Source: an uncultured Paracoccaceae bacterium (GTDB lineage: Bacteria; Pseudomonadota; Alphaproteobacteria; Rhodobacterales; Rhodobacteraceae). From it: a stretch of DNA of 64,000 nt. The stretch lies in assembly GCA_947500005.1 (NCBI GenBank), contig CANMQJ010000007.1, positions 124,001-188,000 on the forward strand, written 5' to 3'. A program made the position numbers and the translations under genes. Under the pieces are notes generated by a model, which saw only the letters and a program-made list of their open reading frames with translations, was not told the origin of the DNA and did no database searches. Shown here piece after piece: positions 9,517 through 18,371 of this stretch (position 1 is the first letter of the stretch; each line of letters starts with the position of its first letter).

Positions 9517-11406
9517 ATGGCTATCAGCCGATCCGCGCCAGACCTGCCCGCGGGTACAGATGGCGGCGAGGTCCAGATCACGCAGGTGTCACGCAGTCTC
9601 TGGACTGCCTTCGCCAACGCCCGGACCGAAACCGCGCTTCTGACATCGTGGCTGGCGGTCCTGGTCAACAGGGTGCCGGAAGCCACGCTTGGCGTCCTGC
9701 TACGCCCCGACCCGGGCGCTGCCGCCTACGTTCCAGTCGCGGTTGCACCAGACCCCCGACGCGATCTGTCGGGCTTAACCGATATCGCGCAAAAGGCCAT
9801 CGCTTCGAACCGCTCCTCGAGCACCCGCTCCGGCGACGGCGAGGTGAGCAGGGTCGCCTGCCCCGTCAAGGGCCCCGATGGCGCCGCCGGTTATGTCGTT
9901 GTGCTCGAACTCAAAGGTAGCGACGATGCAGGCGTCCAGCAGGCGTTGCGTGATGCGCATTGGGCGGCTGGCTGGTTGTCGGCGCAGCTCTGGCAGGATG
10001 CCGCCCGCGACGGCGAGGCGCGCTTGCGCCGGGCGGGCGTGGCGCTCGACATCCTCGCCGTCGCCGCCGAGCATCGCAAACCTGCAGCGGCTGCAATGGC
10101 CGTGGTGAACGAGGCACAGACAGTGCTGGACTGCGACCAGATCAGCCTGGGGCTGATCAAGCGCCGCCGCAGCGCCCCGCGAATGAAGCTCCTCGCGATG
10201 TCCTATTCCGCCTGGTTTCGCAAACGCTCGGGCCTGGTCGAAGGAATCGAGACGGCGATGGAGGAAGCCTGGGATCAGAATGCCAGCGTGAGCTATCCGC
10301 CGCTCGACCGGATTGCCCGCGCCGTGTCGGTCGCGCATGGCGAACATGTTCGCCGCTCTCGCACAAGTCACATGATCACCGTCCCGCTCTCGGACGAGGA
10401 TGGCCCCATCGGAGCCATGACCTGCGAGCGCCGCGATGCGGACAAGCCGTTCGACGAGGACACGCTTTTGATGGCCGAAAGCATCGCGGCACTGGTCGGC
10501 CCCATGCTTGCACTCAAGGCCCAGAATGCACGCTGGTTCGGCGGGCGCATCGTGGACGGCATCCTGCACGTGCTCGATATCCTGCTGGGGCCCCGCCACC
10601 TCAGCTGGAAACTGCTCGCGATTATCCTGGCCTTCCTCGCCTTCGCCGCGGCGACCGTTCACGGCCCCTTCCGAGTGCAGGCCGATGCCGTGCTGCGCGG
10701 GCAGGAAATGCGTGCCGTCGTCGCCCCTTTTGCGGGTTTCATAGATCAGGCGCCGCTGCGCGCGGGCGAAACTGTCGAAAAGGGCGATCTCTTGGTCCGG
10801 CTCGATGATTCAGACCTGCGGCTGGAAGAGTTACGCTGGAGGTCAGAGATCGACCGTCTGGTCTCTCAAGCCCGTGAGGCGCAGGCGCAGTATGATCGCA
10901 CGCAGGTGGCCCTGCTGGAGGCGCAACTTGCCCAAGCGCGAGCGCAACTGTCACTGGCCCAGGCCGAGCTTGGCCGAACGCGACTGACCGCGCCCATCGA
11001 CGGCATGATCGTATCAGGAGACCTCAGCCAGAAACTGGGCGCGCCGGTGCAACTGGGCGAAGTGCTGTTCGAGATCGCACCACCTGACCGCTACCGGGTG
11101 GACATCTATGTCGACGAACGCGACCTTCCCTATGTCGGAACCGGCCAGGCTGGCCGCCTGTCGCTGGCAGGACAGCCGAGCGAAGGCTTGCCTTTCCAAA
11201 CGACCCGTATCACCCCCATTGCCGAGATCCGCGAAACCCGGAACACATTCCGTGTCGAAGGGTTGCTCGACACCACCCCGGAGGGGCTGCGGCCGGGAAT
11301 GGAAGGCGTGGCCAAGATCGACGTCGGGCGCGAACTGGTGATCTGGGTCTGGTCGCGGCGACTGATCGACTGGACGCGGCGCACGCTCTGGACGTGGCAG
11401 CCGTGA
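9517..11406 (+). CDS. GAF-domain/HlyD-type membrane fusion (adaptor) protein
   Basis: 629 residues. The N-terminal 360 residues contain a GAF-like domain at about 170-335, ending before a single hydrophobic segment at about 362-383. After the membrane segment comes a classical HlyD/RND adaptor: a first half-lipoyl motif near 400-425 (APFAGFID, GETVEKGDLL), an Ala/Gln-rich alpha hairpin about 430-485, a second half-lipoyl motif near 490 (LTAPIDGMI), and beta-barrel and membrane-proximal parts to about 605. The predicted topology is cytosolic GAF and periplasmic adaptor. Normal HlyD proteins have only a short cytosolic tail, so the GAF fusion is notable; it may sense a ligand or partner ATPase. 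The gene is 2 bp before the M50 gene. The start has only a weak upstream AAGG. Confidence 0.85.
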   Translation: MAISRSAPDLPAGTDGGEVQITQVSRSLWTAFANARTETALLTSWLAVLVNRVPEATLGVLLRPDPGAAAYVPVAVAPDPRRDLSGLTDIAQKAIASNRSSSTRSGDGEVSRVACPVKGPDGAAGYVVVLELKGSDDAGVQQALRDAHWAAGWLSAQLWQDAARDGEARLRRAGVALDILAVAAEHRKPAAAAMAVVNEAQTVLDCDQISLGLIKRRRSAPRMKLLAMSYSAWFRKRSGLVEGIETAMEEAWDQNASVSYPPLDRIARAVSVAHGEHVRRSRTSHMITVPLSDEDGPIGAMTCERRDADKPFDEDTLLMAESIAALVGPMLALKAQNARWFGGRIVDGILHVLDILLGPRHLSWKLLAIILAFLAFAAATVHGPFRVQADAVLRGQEMRAVVAPFAGFIDQAPLRAGETVEKGDLLVRLDDSDLRLEELRWRSEIDRLVSQAREAQAQYDRTQVALLEAQLAQARAQLSLAQAELGRTRLTAPIDGMIVSGDLSQKLGAPVQLGEVLFEIAPPDRYRVDIYVDERDLPYVGTGQAGRLSLAGQPSEGLPFQTTRITPIAEIRETRNTFRVEGLLDTTPEGLRPGMEGVAKIDVGRELVIWVWSRRLIDWTRRTLWTWQP

Positions 11407-11407
11407 C

Positions 11408-13558
11408 ATGGCCGAAAGCTATCTCAGCACCATCTGGTACCGCGTCGCCGATCTGCAACCCAAGCTGCGCAACCATGTGAGCGTGCATCGTCACCGCTAT
11501 CGCGGGCGGGCCTGGTATGTGCTGCATGACCATGCCTCGGGGCGGGTTCACCGGTTCACGCCCGGGGCATACATGCTGATCGGCCAGATGGATGGGGGCC
11601 GCACCGTGGACGAGGTCTGGCGCGCGCTGGCAGAAGCCTATGACGAGGACGCGCCCGGTCAGGACGAGGTCATCCGGTTGCTGTCGCGCCTGCATCAGAA
11701 CGACCTGATCCGTTACTCGGGTTCCCCGGACGTGGCCGACCTGCTGGAACGCTACAACCGGAACACGCGCCAGATAGTGAAGCAGAACCTGCTCAACCCC
11801 ATGAGCTTCCGCTTGCCACTCTTCGATCCGGACGCGTTTCTGAAAAAGACACTTCCCTGGGTCCGCCCGCTGACCGGCTGGTTCGGCTTCCTGCTGTGGA
11901 TTGTCGTTGTTGCCGCCGGCCTCGTGACCGCTGCGATGCATTGGAAAGAGCTCACACATAACCTTGTCGACCAGATGCTCGCCACCTCGAACCTGATGAT
12001 TGCAGTGGTAACCTACCCGGTGCTCAAGGCGTTGCACGAGTTGGCGCATGGCTATCTCATCCGCGCGCGCGGTGGCGAGGTGCGCGAGATGGGGGTCATG
12101 TTCCTGGTTTTCTTTCCGGTTCCTTACGTCGATGCCTCGGCCGCCGCGGCCTTTCGCAGCAAGTGGAGCCGGGCCGCCGTTTCGGCGGGAGGGATCTTCG
12201 TCGAAACCTTCGCCGCTGCCATAGCCGTCATGATCTGGGCGTCGGCGGAGCCCGGTATCGTGCGCGCCGTGGCTTATAACGTCGTGCTGGTGGGCGGCAT
12301 CTCGACCGTGCTGGTAAACGGCAATCCACTCCTGAAATTCGACGGCTACTACGTTCTTTCCGACCTGATCGAGATTCCCAATTTCGGCACCCGCGCAAAC
12401 CGATACTGGGGCCACATCATCCAACGACACCTGTTCGGCGCCAAGCAGTTGAAGGAAGAGATCGCCACCCGGGGCGAAAAGATCTGGTTCCTGATCTACG
12501 CACCCGCGGCCTTTGTCTATCGCATGATCGTGATGCTGGGCATCGCACTTTTCGTGGCGCAGAAATTCTTCGTCATCGGCGTGCTTCTGGCGATCTGGTC
12601 GCTGTTCAACACGATCGTCAAGCCGCTCTTCAAACACATGCGCCACGTGGTGACGGCCCCGGCCCTGCGCAAGGTGCGCAGAAGGGCGATGGGCTGGACC
12701 TTCGGCAGCCTGGGCGCGATACTTGGCTTGGCGCTGCTGATCCCCTTGCCACTGCGGACAGATACGCAAGGCGTGGTGTGGCTGCCCGACGAGGCGTATC
12801 TGAGGGCGGGTACGCAAGGGTTCGTCACCGAGCTTGCCCGCGCGGAAGGGGCGCACGTCGAGGCGCAGGACCTTGTCGCCACGCTCGAGGAACCGCCCGT
12901 CCGCGCGCGCATCGCGGTGCTGGAATGGCGGGTCGAGGAAATGCGCCGGCGGCTTGCCGCGACCGAGGTCAACGAACGCCGCCGGACCGAGGTCGCGAGA
13001 CTGGAATTCGAGGAAGCGCGCGCCGAACTGGCCCGCGAACGCGAGCGAATTGCCGAATTGACGGTTCGTGCCCCCATCGCCGGCGTGTTTCAACCCGCCC
13101 TGCCCGGCCGTGACCTCGTCGACCGCTACGTCTCAGAGGGCGATCTGATCGCCTATGTTCTGCCAGACGGGCCGCGACAGGTTCGGGCGCTGATCTCGCA
13201 GGATGACATCGCGCTTGCCCGCCATCGGTTGCGGGGGATCGAGATAAAGGCAGCCGGCCAGCTTGACCGCCGCATACCCGCCGACCTGGTCCGGGAGACC
13301 CCGCAGGCGACCGGCCAGACCCCGGCGGCGGTCCTGACAGCGGCAGCGGGGGGGCCGTTCATGACCGACCCGGCCGATCCCGAGGGCGCTGCACTGGTCG
13401 AGCAAGCATTCATGATCGACCTGACCCTTCCCGAGACATCCGATCCCCTGCCTTACGGCACGCGGGTCTACCTGCGGCTCGATCATGGCAGTGAGCCCGC
13501 GGCCTTTCAGATCTGGCGCCGCGTGAGACAGCTGTTCCTGAGGCAGTTCAATGCCTGA
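11408..13558 (+). CDS. PqqD-like / M50 metalloprotease / HlyD fusion, integral membrane
   Basis: 716 residues. Residues about 20-105 look like a PqqD-type winged-helix domain. A polytopic membrane core follows, with the M50 (site-2 protease) zinc motif HELAH at 210-214 and the second motif NPLLKFDGYY from 306, where Asp312 would be the third zinc ligand. Membrane segments lie near 159-179, 195-215, 265-282, 286-305, 360-400 and 435-452. Residues about 470-600 form a HlyD-like barrel-sandwich with an Arg/Glu-rich hairpin (about 498-547) and the half-lipoyl motif VRAPIAGVF near 553. All metal-ligand residues are present, so proteolysis is possible, but a structural role in the export channel is equally plausible. 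It overlaps the next gene by 8 bp, indicating translational coupling. Confidence 0.87.
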   Translation: MAESYLSTIWYRVADLQPKLRNHVSVHRHRYRGRAWYVLHDHASGRVHRFTPGAYMLIGQMDGGRTVDEVWRALAEAYDEDAPGQDEVIRLLSRLHQNDLIRYSGSPDVADLLERYNRNTRQIVKQNLLNPMSFRLPLFDPDAFLKKTLPWVRPLTGWFGFLLWIVVVAAGLVTAAMHWKELTHNLVDQMLATSNLMIAVVTYPVLKALHELAHGYLIRARGGEVREMGVMFLVFFPVPYVDASAAAAFRSKWSRAAVSAGGIFVETFAAAIAVMIWASAEPGIVRAVAYNVVLVGGISTVLVNGNPLLKFDGYYVLSDLIEIPNFGTRANRYWGHIIQRHLFGAKQLKEEIATRGEKIWFLIYAPAAFVYRMIVMLGIALFVAQKFFVIGVLLAIWSLFNTIVKPLFKHMRHVVTAPALRKVRRRAMGWTFGSLGAILGLALLIPLPLRTDTQGVVWLPDEAYLRAGTQGFVTELARAEGAHVEAQDLVATLEEPPVRARIAVLEWRVEEMRRRLAATEVNERRRTEVARLEFEEARAELARERERIAELTVRAPIAGVFQPALPGRDLVDRYVSEGDLIAYVLPDGPRQVRALISQDDIALARHRLRGIEIKAAGQLDRRIPADLVRETPQATGQTPAAVLTAAAGGPFMTDPADPEGAALVEQAFMIDLTLPETSDPLPYGTRVYLRLDHGSEPAAFQIWRRVRQLFLRQFNA

Positions 13559-15530
13559 GCTGACCGGTCTTTTCGGCTTCGGGCGCGTGCCGCTGGGAAC
13601 CGGTCCCTACCCGGAACTGGCCGATCCGGCCGGCAATACCGTCGATCTCTGGCTCGAGCGCCGACTGGGGCGCCTCGCCTCACGGCTTCCGTTCACGCGC
13701 CACCGCCTCGCCCGCCGGGCGGATCGCGTTCTTGAAATCGGTGAAACTCTCGCCGCCGAAACCGATGCGTCACTGCGCGAAGCGGCACACCGTCTTCGAC
13801 CGGCCCTGCTGCGAGGAAACGCGACCGAAGCAGTGGACCGCGCCTTTGCCATCGTACGCGAGGTCAGCGACCGCGTGCTGGGAAAGCGCCACTACAAGCA
13901 ACAGATCATGGGCGCCATCGGCCTTTACGAGGGGCGGATGATCGAAATGGCCACGGGCGAAGGCAAGACCCTGACCGCGACCCCGGCGGCTGTTGTCGCC
14001 GCGCTTTCGGGCAAACCGGTTCATGTCGTGACGGTCAACGATTACCTCGCCACGCGCGATGCCGAGGAAACCGCCGCGGTCTACGAGTTCTTTGGCCTCA
14101 CGGTCGGTGTGATCGACAGCGACATGGACCCCGCCGCCCGCCAGCGCGCCTATGCCTGTGACATCACCTATGTGTCGAACAACAACCTGACCTTCGATTA
14201 TTTGCGGGACCGTATCGCGCTCGCCCGACGCAGGGGCCGACCGCGGCGCAAGGCGCTGGAACTGGTGTCTGCCCGCCAGGCGCCGCCGCTGATGCTGCGG
14301 GGTCTGGCCTTTGCGATCGTGGACGAGGCGGATTCGGTGCTGGTCGATGAGGCGCGAACGCCCCTGATCCTGTCCTCAACCGCCAATGACCCGGAGGCTG
14401 GCCAAACCTACGCCACCGCGCTTGCGGTGGCGCGCAAATTGCGGGACGGGCGTGACTACAAGGTGAATGTGATGAACCGCCAGGTTACGCTCGAAGAGTC
14501 CGGCAAACGCGCGCTCGAGCAAATCTGCGCCGAGTTGACCGGTATATGGCGCATCCGCCGCGCGCGGGAGGAACTGGCGCAACAGGCGCTCTCGGCCATC
14601 CACCTGTTCGAACTGGGCCGCGACTATGTCATCCTCGACGGCGCAGTGCAGATCGTGGACGAGTTCACCGGCCGCGTCATGCCGGACCGCAGCTGGCAAG
14701 GCGGGCTGCATCAGATGATCGAGGCCAAGGAGCGGCAGGAGATCACGGGACGCAAGGAAACGCTGGCGCGCATCACCTATCAACGCTTCTTTCGCCGTTA
14801 CCTGCGTCTCGCCGGCATGACCGGTACGGGCATGGAACTGGCCGAGGAATTTCGCGACACCTTCGGCCTTTTCACGACGCGCGTTCCCCGCCACCGCGCC
14901 AGCCGTGTCCGACACCTGCGCACGCGGTTCTGCCGCGACGCCGCGACGAAATGGGAGTGGGTCGCCGACCAGGTTGAGCGGATGCACGCTGCGGGACGCC
15001 CCGTGCTGGTCGGCACGCGATCGGTCGAGGCGTCGGAGGCCTGCGCCGCTGCCATCGCCGCGCGAAACCTGCCGCATGAGGTGCTGAACGCCACGCAAGA
15101 CCGCGAGGAGGCCGAGATCATCGCGAAGGCCGGTCAGAAATGTGCCATCACCGTCGCCACCAATATCGCCGGTCGCGGAACCGACATCCAGCTGGGCGAA
15201 GGTGTGAACGAATTGGGCGGGCTGCATGTCATCCTGACCGAGTTTCACGAAAGCGCTCGGATCGACAGACAGCTCTATGGCCGTACCGGCCGCCAAGGAG
15301 CGTACGGATCGACCGAGGCTATCGTCAGTTTCGAAGACGAACTGTTCAGCCGGTTCGCTCCGCGACTGCTTCGACTGGCGCGGGCCATCCCGTGCCACCC
15401 GATGGAAAGCCTGTTGCGCAGGGCCGCACAATCCCGCGCCGAGGCCGAGCACGCAACGACCCGGCGCGAACAGACCAAGCTCGACCGGCAACTCGAACGT
15501 GCGCTGGCATTTACCGGCCCGACCGAGTGA
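13551..15530 (+). CDS. SecA-like preprotein translocase ATPase (short accessory SecA)
   Basis: 659 residues against about 850-900 for housekeeping SecA. Visible SecA motor motifs: Walker A-type TGEGKT at 135-140, VNDYLATRDA, VSNNNLTFDYLRD, DEAD at 258-261, FTGRVMPDRSWQGGLHQ, GTRSVEASE, TNIAGRGTDI and the final arginine-finger segment RTGRQG. The C-terminal zinc-binding linker (CxCxSGxx(C/H)) is absent, and the helical wing region looks shortened. The family couples ATP hydrolysis to protein translocation through SecYEG. The genomic position after the giant protein and two HlyD-type fusions suggests an accessory motor for that substrate (inference). No SecY partner is present in the window. 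The gene ends 3 bp before a convergent gene. Confidence 0.9.
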   Translation: MPELTGLFGFGRVPLGTGPYPELADPAGNTVDLWLERRLGRLASRLPFTRHRLARRADRVLEIGETLAAETDASLREAAHRLRPALLRGNATEAVDRAFAIVREVSDRVLGKRHYKQQIMGAIGLYEGRMIEMATGEGKTLTATPAAVVAALSGKPVHVVTVNDYLATRDAEETAAVYEFFGLTVGVIDSDMDPAARQRAYACDITYVSNNNLTFDYLRDRIALARRRGRPRRKALELVSARQAPPLMLRGLAFAIVDEADSVLVDEARTPLILSSTANDPEAGQTYATALAVARKLRDGRDYKVNVMNRQVTLEESGKRALEQICAELTGIWRIRRAREELAQQALSAIHLFELGRDYVILDGAVQIVDEFTGRVMPDRSWQGGLHQMIEAKERQEITGRKETLARITYQRFFRRYLRLAGMTGTGMELAEEFRDTFGLFTTRVPRHRASRVRHLRTRFCRDAATKWEWVADQVERMHAAGRPVLVGTRSVEASEACAAAIAARNLPHEVLNATQDREEAEIIAKAGQKCAITVATNIAGRGTDIQLGEGVNELGGLHVILTEFHESARIDRQLYGRTGRQGAYGSTEAIVSFEDELFSRFAPRLLRLARAIPCHPMESLLRRAAQSRAEAEHATTRREQTKLDRQLERALAFTGPTE

Positions 15531-15533
15531 GCG

Positions 15534-16499
15534 CTATTCCGCGGCCATCCGGCCTTGCGGAACGACCTCGTATCCCGGTTCCTCGGGTTCGTCGTCGGTC
15601 ATCTCGGGTGGGAAACCGGGGGCCCTAATCTCGAGGCCGGTCGCTTCCTCCAACCGCTTGATTATGTTGGGCGACAGTTCACGCGGACCGTACCGCTCGA
15701 TCCCGTCGTCGAAGATCCGGATCATCAGCGGATTGATCTCGAGCGGCACGCCCGCGCGGTCGGCAACTTCCTGGAAAAGGCCGATATCCTTTTTCACGAG
15801 GTCCATAGTGAACGAGATGTCGCGGGACCCATTGAGGATCACCTGGCTTTCCGTCTCGTGCACGAAGGACGTTCCCGAGGAGATCTTGATCGCCTCGTAG
15901 GCGGTTGCGAGATCCATGCCAGCCCCCTTGGCCGTTACCAGCGCCTCGCAGCAGGTCAGCAGGTTGGCAGTGGCAAGATAGTTCGTGATGACCTTGAGCA
16001 CCGAGGCAGACCCCAAGTCGCCGGTATGCAGGATGCGGCGCCCCATCGTCTTGAGAAGCGGCGCGACACGTTCGAAACTGGCCCGGTCGCATCCGGCAAA
16101 GATGGAGATGTTGCCGGTATCCGCCCGATGGCAACCGCCCGAAACAGGACAGTCGATAGCCGCCCCGCCCTTTGCTATGACAAGCGCACCCAGACGTTTA
16201 ACCTCGGCCTCGTCGGTCGTGGACATCTCCATCCAGGTTTTGCCTGGGCCGATCTCGGGGAGCATCTGCGTCACCACCGCATCCGAGGCCGCCGGCGAAG
16301 GCAAGCAAGTGATGACCACGTCGCACTCGCGCATTATCTGAGCAGGGCCGCCTCCAGCTCGCGCGCCGCGTGCGACAAAGCCCTCGACGAAAGCGCCATT
16401 GAGGTCGTGGACCGTGAGATCGATGCAGTTTCGCAGCAACGAGCCCGCAAGCTTGCCGCCCACATTGCCCAAACCGATGAACCCGACTTTCATTTCCAT
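15534..16499 (-). CDS. NAD(P)-dependent beta-hydroxyacid dehydrogenase
   Basis: 321 residues when started at the ATG whose first base is 16499. That start lies 4 nt after a GGGGGAG ribosome-binding site; a second ATG two codons later is also possible. The Rossmann motif GLGNVGG is near residue 8, with the family signatures VITCLPSP, CPVSGG and KVITNYLATAN (catalytic lysine region). This is the 3-hydroxyisobutyrate/tartronate-semialdehyde reductase superfamily. The C-terminal 45 residues extend beyond the usual end and are rich in Glu and Pro. The substrate cannot be read from sequence. It lies behind a ThDP-enzyme gene on the same strand (156 bp gap), so it may act on an aldehyde or hydroxyacid made by that enzyme. 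Confidence 0.85.
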   Translation of the reverse strand: MEMKVGFIGLGNVGGKLAGSLLRNCIDLTVHDLNGAFVEGFVARGARAGGGPAQIMRECDVVITCLPSPAASDAVVTQMLPEIGPGKTWMEMSTTDEAEVKRLGALVIAKGGAAIDCPVSGGCHRADTGNISIFAGCDRASFERVAPLLKTMGRRILHTGDLGSASVLKVITNYLATANLLTCCEALVTAKGAGMDLATAYEAIKISSGTSFVHETESQVILNGSRDISFTMDLVKKDIGLFQEVADRAGVPLEINPLMIRIFDDGIERYGPRELSPNIIKRLEEATGLEIRAPGFPPEMTDDEPEEPGYEVVPQGRMAAE

Positions 16500-16655
16500 T
16501 CCGCTCCCCCTCAGGATTTGCAATGGTTCAACTCGACCATCTCCGAGCCGGGCCGGTCATGCCCCGGACCGACATCCGACCGTCGCATTCGTTCGGAATG
16601 CCGTAGGGGCAGGTTCGCGACGCCGAAAAGGCACAGCTGCAGACGCGCTTCTTTC

Positions 16656-18206
16656 TCAAAGCAACACTTCGATAAGACGGGGGCCTTTCGTGGCAAAAGC
16701 CGACGCCAGCGCCTCCGCGAAATCCTCGGCCCGGTCGACACGCTCGCCCGCCACGCCCAGCGCCCTGGCTTGCGCGACCCAGTCGATCTCGGGGCGGTCG
16801 AGGCTCAACATGTCGACCGCACGCGGTCCCGCGTTCTCGACACCGACCCCCTTCAATTCGCCGCGCAGGATGCGGTAGCTGCGGTTGGCCCAGATCACCA
16901 CGGTGACGTCCAGTTCTTCTCTCGCCATGGTCCAGAGCGCCTGGGGCATGTACATGGCCGAGCCATCTCCGGTCAGGGTCATCACCTTCCGGTCCGGACA
17001 GGCAATCGCCGCGCCCACCGCAACGGCGAGACTGTAACCGATAGAGCCCCCGCAATTGTTGAGCCATGTGTGGGGTTTCGCTCCCAGGGTCGCGGGATGA
17101 AAACCGCGGCCGGTCGTGATGGATTCATCGACAACGATGGCATTTTCCGGAATGCATTGGCCCAGGACGGCGGCCAGAGTATCGGGGGTTGCGGGCCCGG
17201 TGACCGTTTCCGCCGCCACCGGGGTCGCGACGGAGGGCGTTTCGCCTCCTGCGCCCAGCGCGTCGACCAGCCCCGCCAAGGCGCCATCCAGATCCGCTCC
17301 GGCATTGGCCAGCAGGATGATGTTCGCGCCTTCCCGGGTCAACACGGCCGGCTTGCCAGGATAGGCAAAGAAGCCGATCGGAGGACGCGCGCCGAGCAAC
17401 ACGATCCTGCGGAAGGGTTCGAGAGTGGCCAGTGCCTGATCGATCGGATACGGCACGCGCGCGATCGGGACCCTCCCCGCGCCCCGCTCCACCCTTGCGT
17501 TGGACCATTCGGACAAGATCGCACAACCGGTGCGCGCTGCAATCCGGCTTGCCTGTTCCAGGTTCTCCGCGGTCAGCGCCTCGCCGCCCAGCAAAAGCAG
17601 GCTCTCGGGTCCGTCAAGCGCTTGGGCGGCTTGCTCCAGCGTCTCTTCGGACACGGGCAACCGCGCCGGGGGTGCGAGGGGGCCGGCGACCTGCCCGCCG
17701 GAGGTCCAGGCCGTGTCCGAGGGCAGAATCAACGTGGCGACCTGCCCGGGCGCCGTTCGGGCCGCCGCGACAGCTTCGGCCCCGTCACGTCCAAGATTCG
17801 CCGCGCTCTCGGATGTTCGGACCCAATGGGAGACAGGTCGTGCCAAGCCCTCGATATCGGCTGCAAGCGGCGCATCCAATGCGCGATGCGTCGCCGCATG
17901 TTCGCCCACGATGTTCACCACGCCCGACCCTGCCTTCTTGGCGTTGTGCAGGTTGGAAATACCGTTTGCGAGTCCCGGGCCCAGATGAAGCAATGTCGAG
18001 GCCGGGCGCCGAGCCATGCGAAAATAGCCATCCGCAGCCCCTGTCGCCACGCCCTCGAACAGCGCGAGGACGGGCCGCATCCCGGGAATGCGGTCAAGCG
18101 CAGCCACGAAATGCATCTCGGACGTGCCGGGGTTCGTGAAACAGACCTCAACCTCGCTTGCAATCAGGCTCTCGACCAGGCTTTCGGCCCCGTTCATCTC
18201 GTTCAT
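16656..18206 (-). CDS. ThDP-dependent enzyme, acetolactate synthase/benzoylformate decarboxylase-like
   Basis: 516 residues from the ATG at 18206, which follows AGGAGGT by about six bases. N-terminal Pyr domain with the catalytic Glu in ALFEGVATGAADGY, central domain with weak conservation, and C-terminal PP domain with TGDGS followed 26 residues later by AN in place of the usual NN. This pattern is common in a roseobacter family annotated acetolactate synthase large subunit, but no small regulatory subunit gene is adjacent, so biosynthetic AHAS activity is doubtful. A decarboxylase or ligase of a 2-oxoacid is more likely (inference). It is divergent from a second ThDP enzyme with a 165-bp shared upstream region. 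Confidence 0.82.
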   Translation of the reverse strand: MNEMNGAESLVESLIASEVEVCFTNPGTSEMHFVAALDRIPGMRPVLALFEGVATGAADGYFRMARRPASTLLHLGPGLANGISNLHNAKKAGSGVVNIVGEHAATHRALDAPLAADIEGLARPVSHWVRTSESAANLGRDGAEAVAAARTAPGQVATLILPSDTAWTSGGQVAGPLAPPARLPVSEETLEQAAQALDGPESLLLLGGEALTAENLEQASRIAARTGCAILSEWSNARVERGAGRVPIARVPYPIDQALATLEPFRRIVLLGARPPIGFFAYPGKPAVLTREGANIILLANAGADLDGALAGLVDALGAGGETPSVATPVAAETVTGPATPDTLAAVLGQCIPENAIVVDESITTGRGFHPATLGAKPHTWLNNCGGSIGYSLAVAVGAAIACPDRKVMTLTGDGSAMYMPQALWTMAREELDVTVVIWANRSYRILRGELKGVGVENAGPRAVDMLSLDRPEIDWVAQARALGVAGERVDRAEDFAEALASAFATKGPRLIEVLL

Positions 18207-18371
18207 CCGCTCACCTCCTCTGGCGCTTCGATATTGCGGCGACGTTAGAGCGCCCGGGGAAAAGGGTAAACCTGTCCCGATGTGAACCTTCGCAGCCGCG
18301 AAGGTGACAAAGCGCTTGCGCCCTATCACACTTCGCCCATTCTGCGGCCCGAACAGCTCGAAGGATCTCCA

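Noticed and set aside
15555..18248. 897-codon open frame on the + strand
   Set aside because: Runs antisense through the dehydrogenase and ThDP enzyme genes; Arg-, Gly- and Pro-rich noise typical of high-GC shadows.
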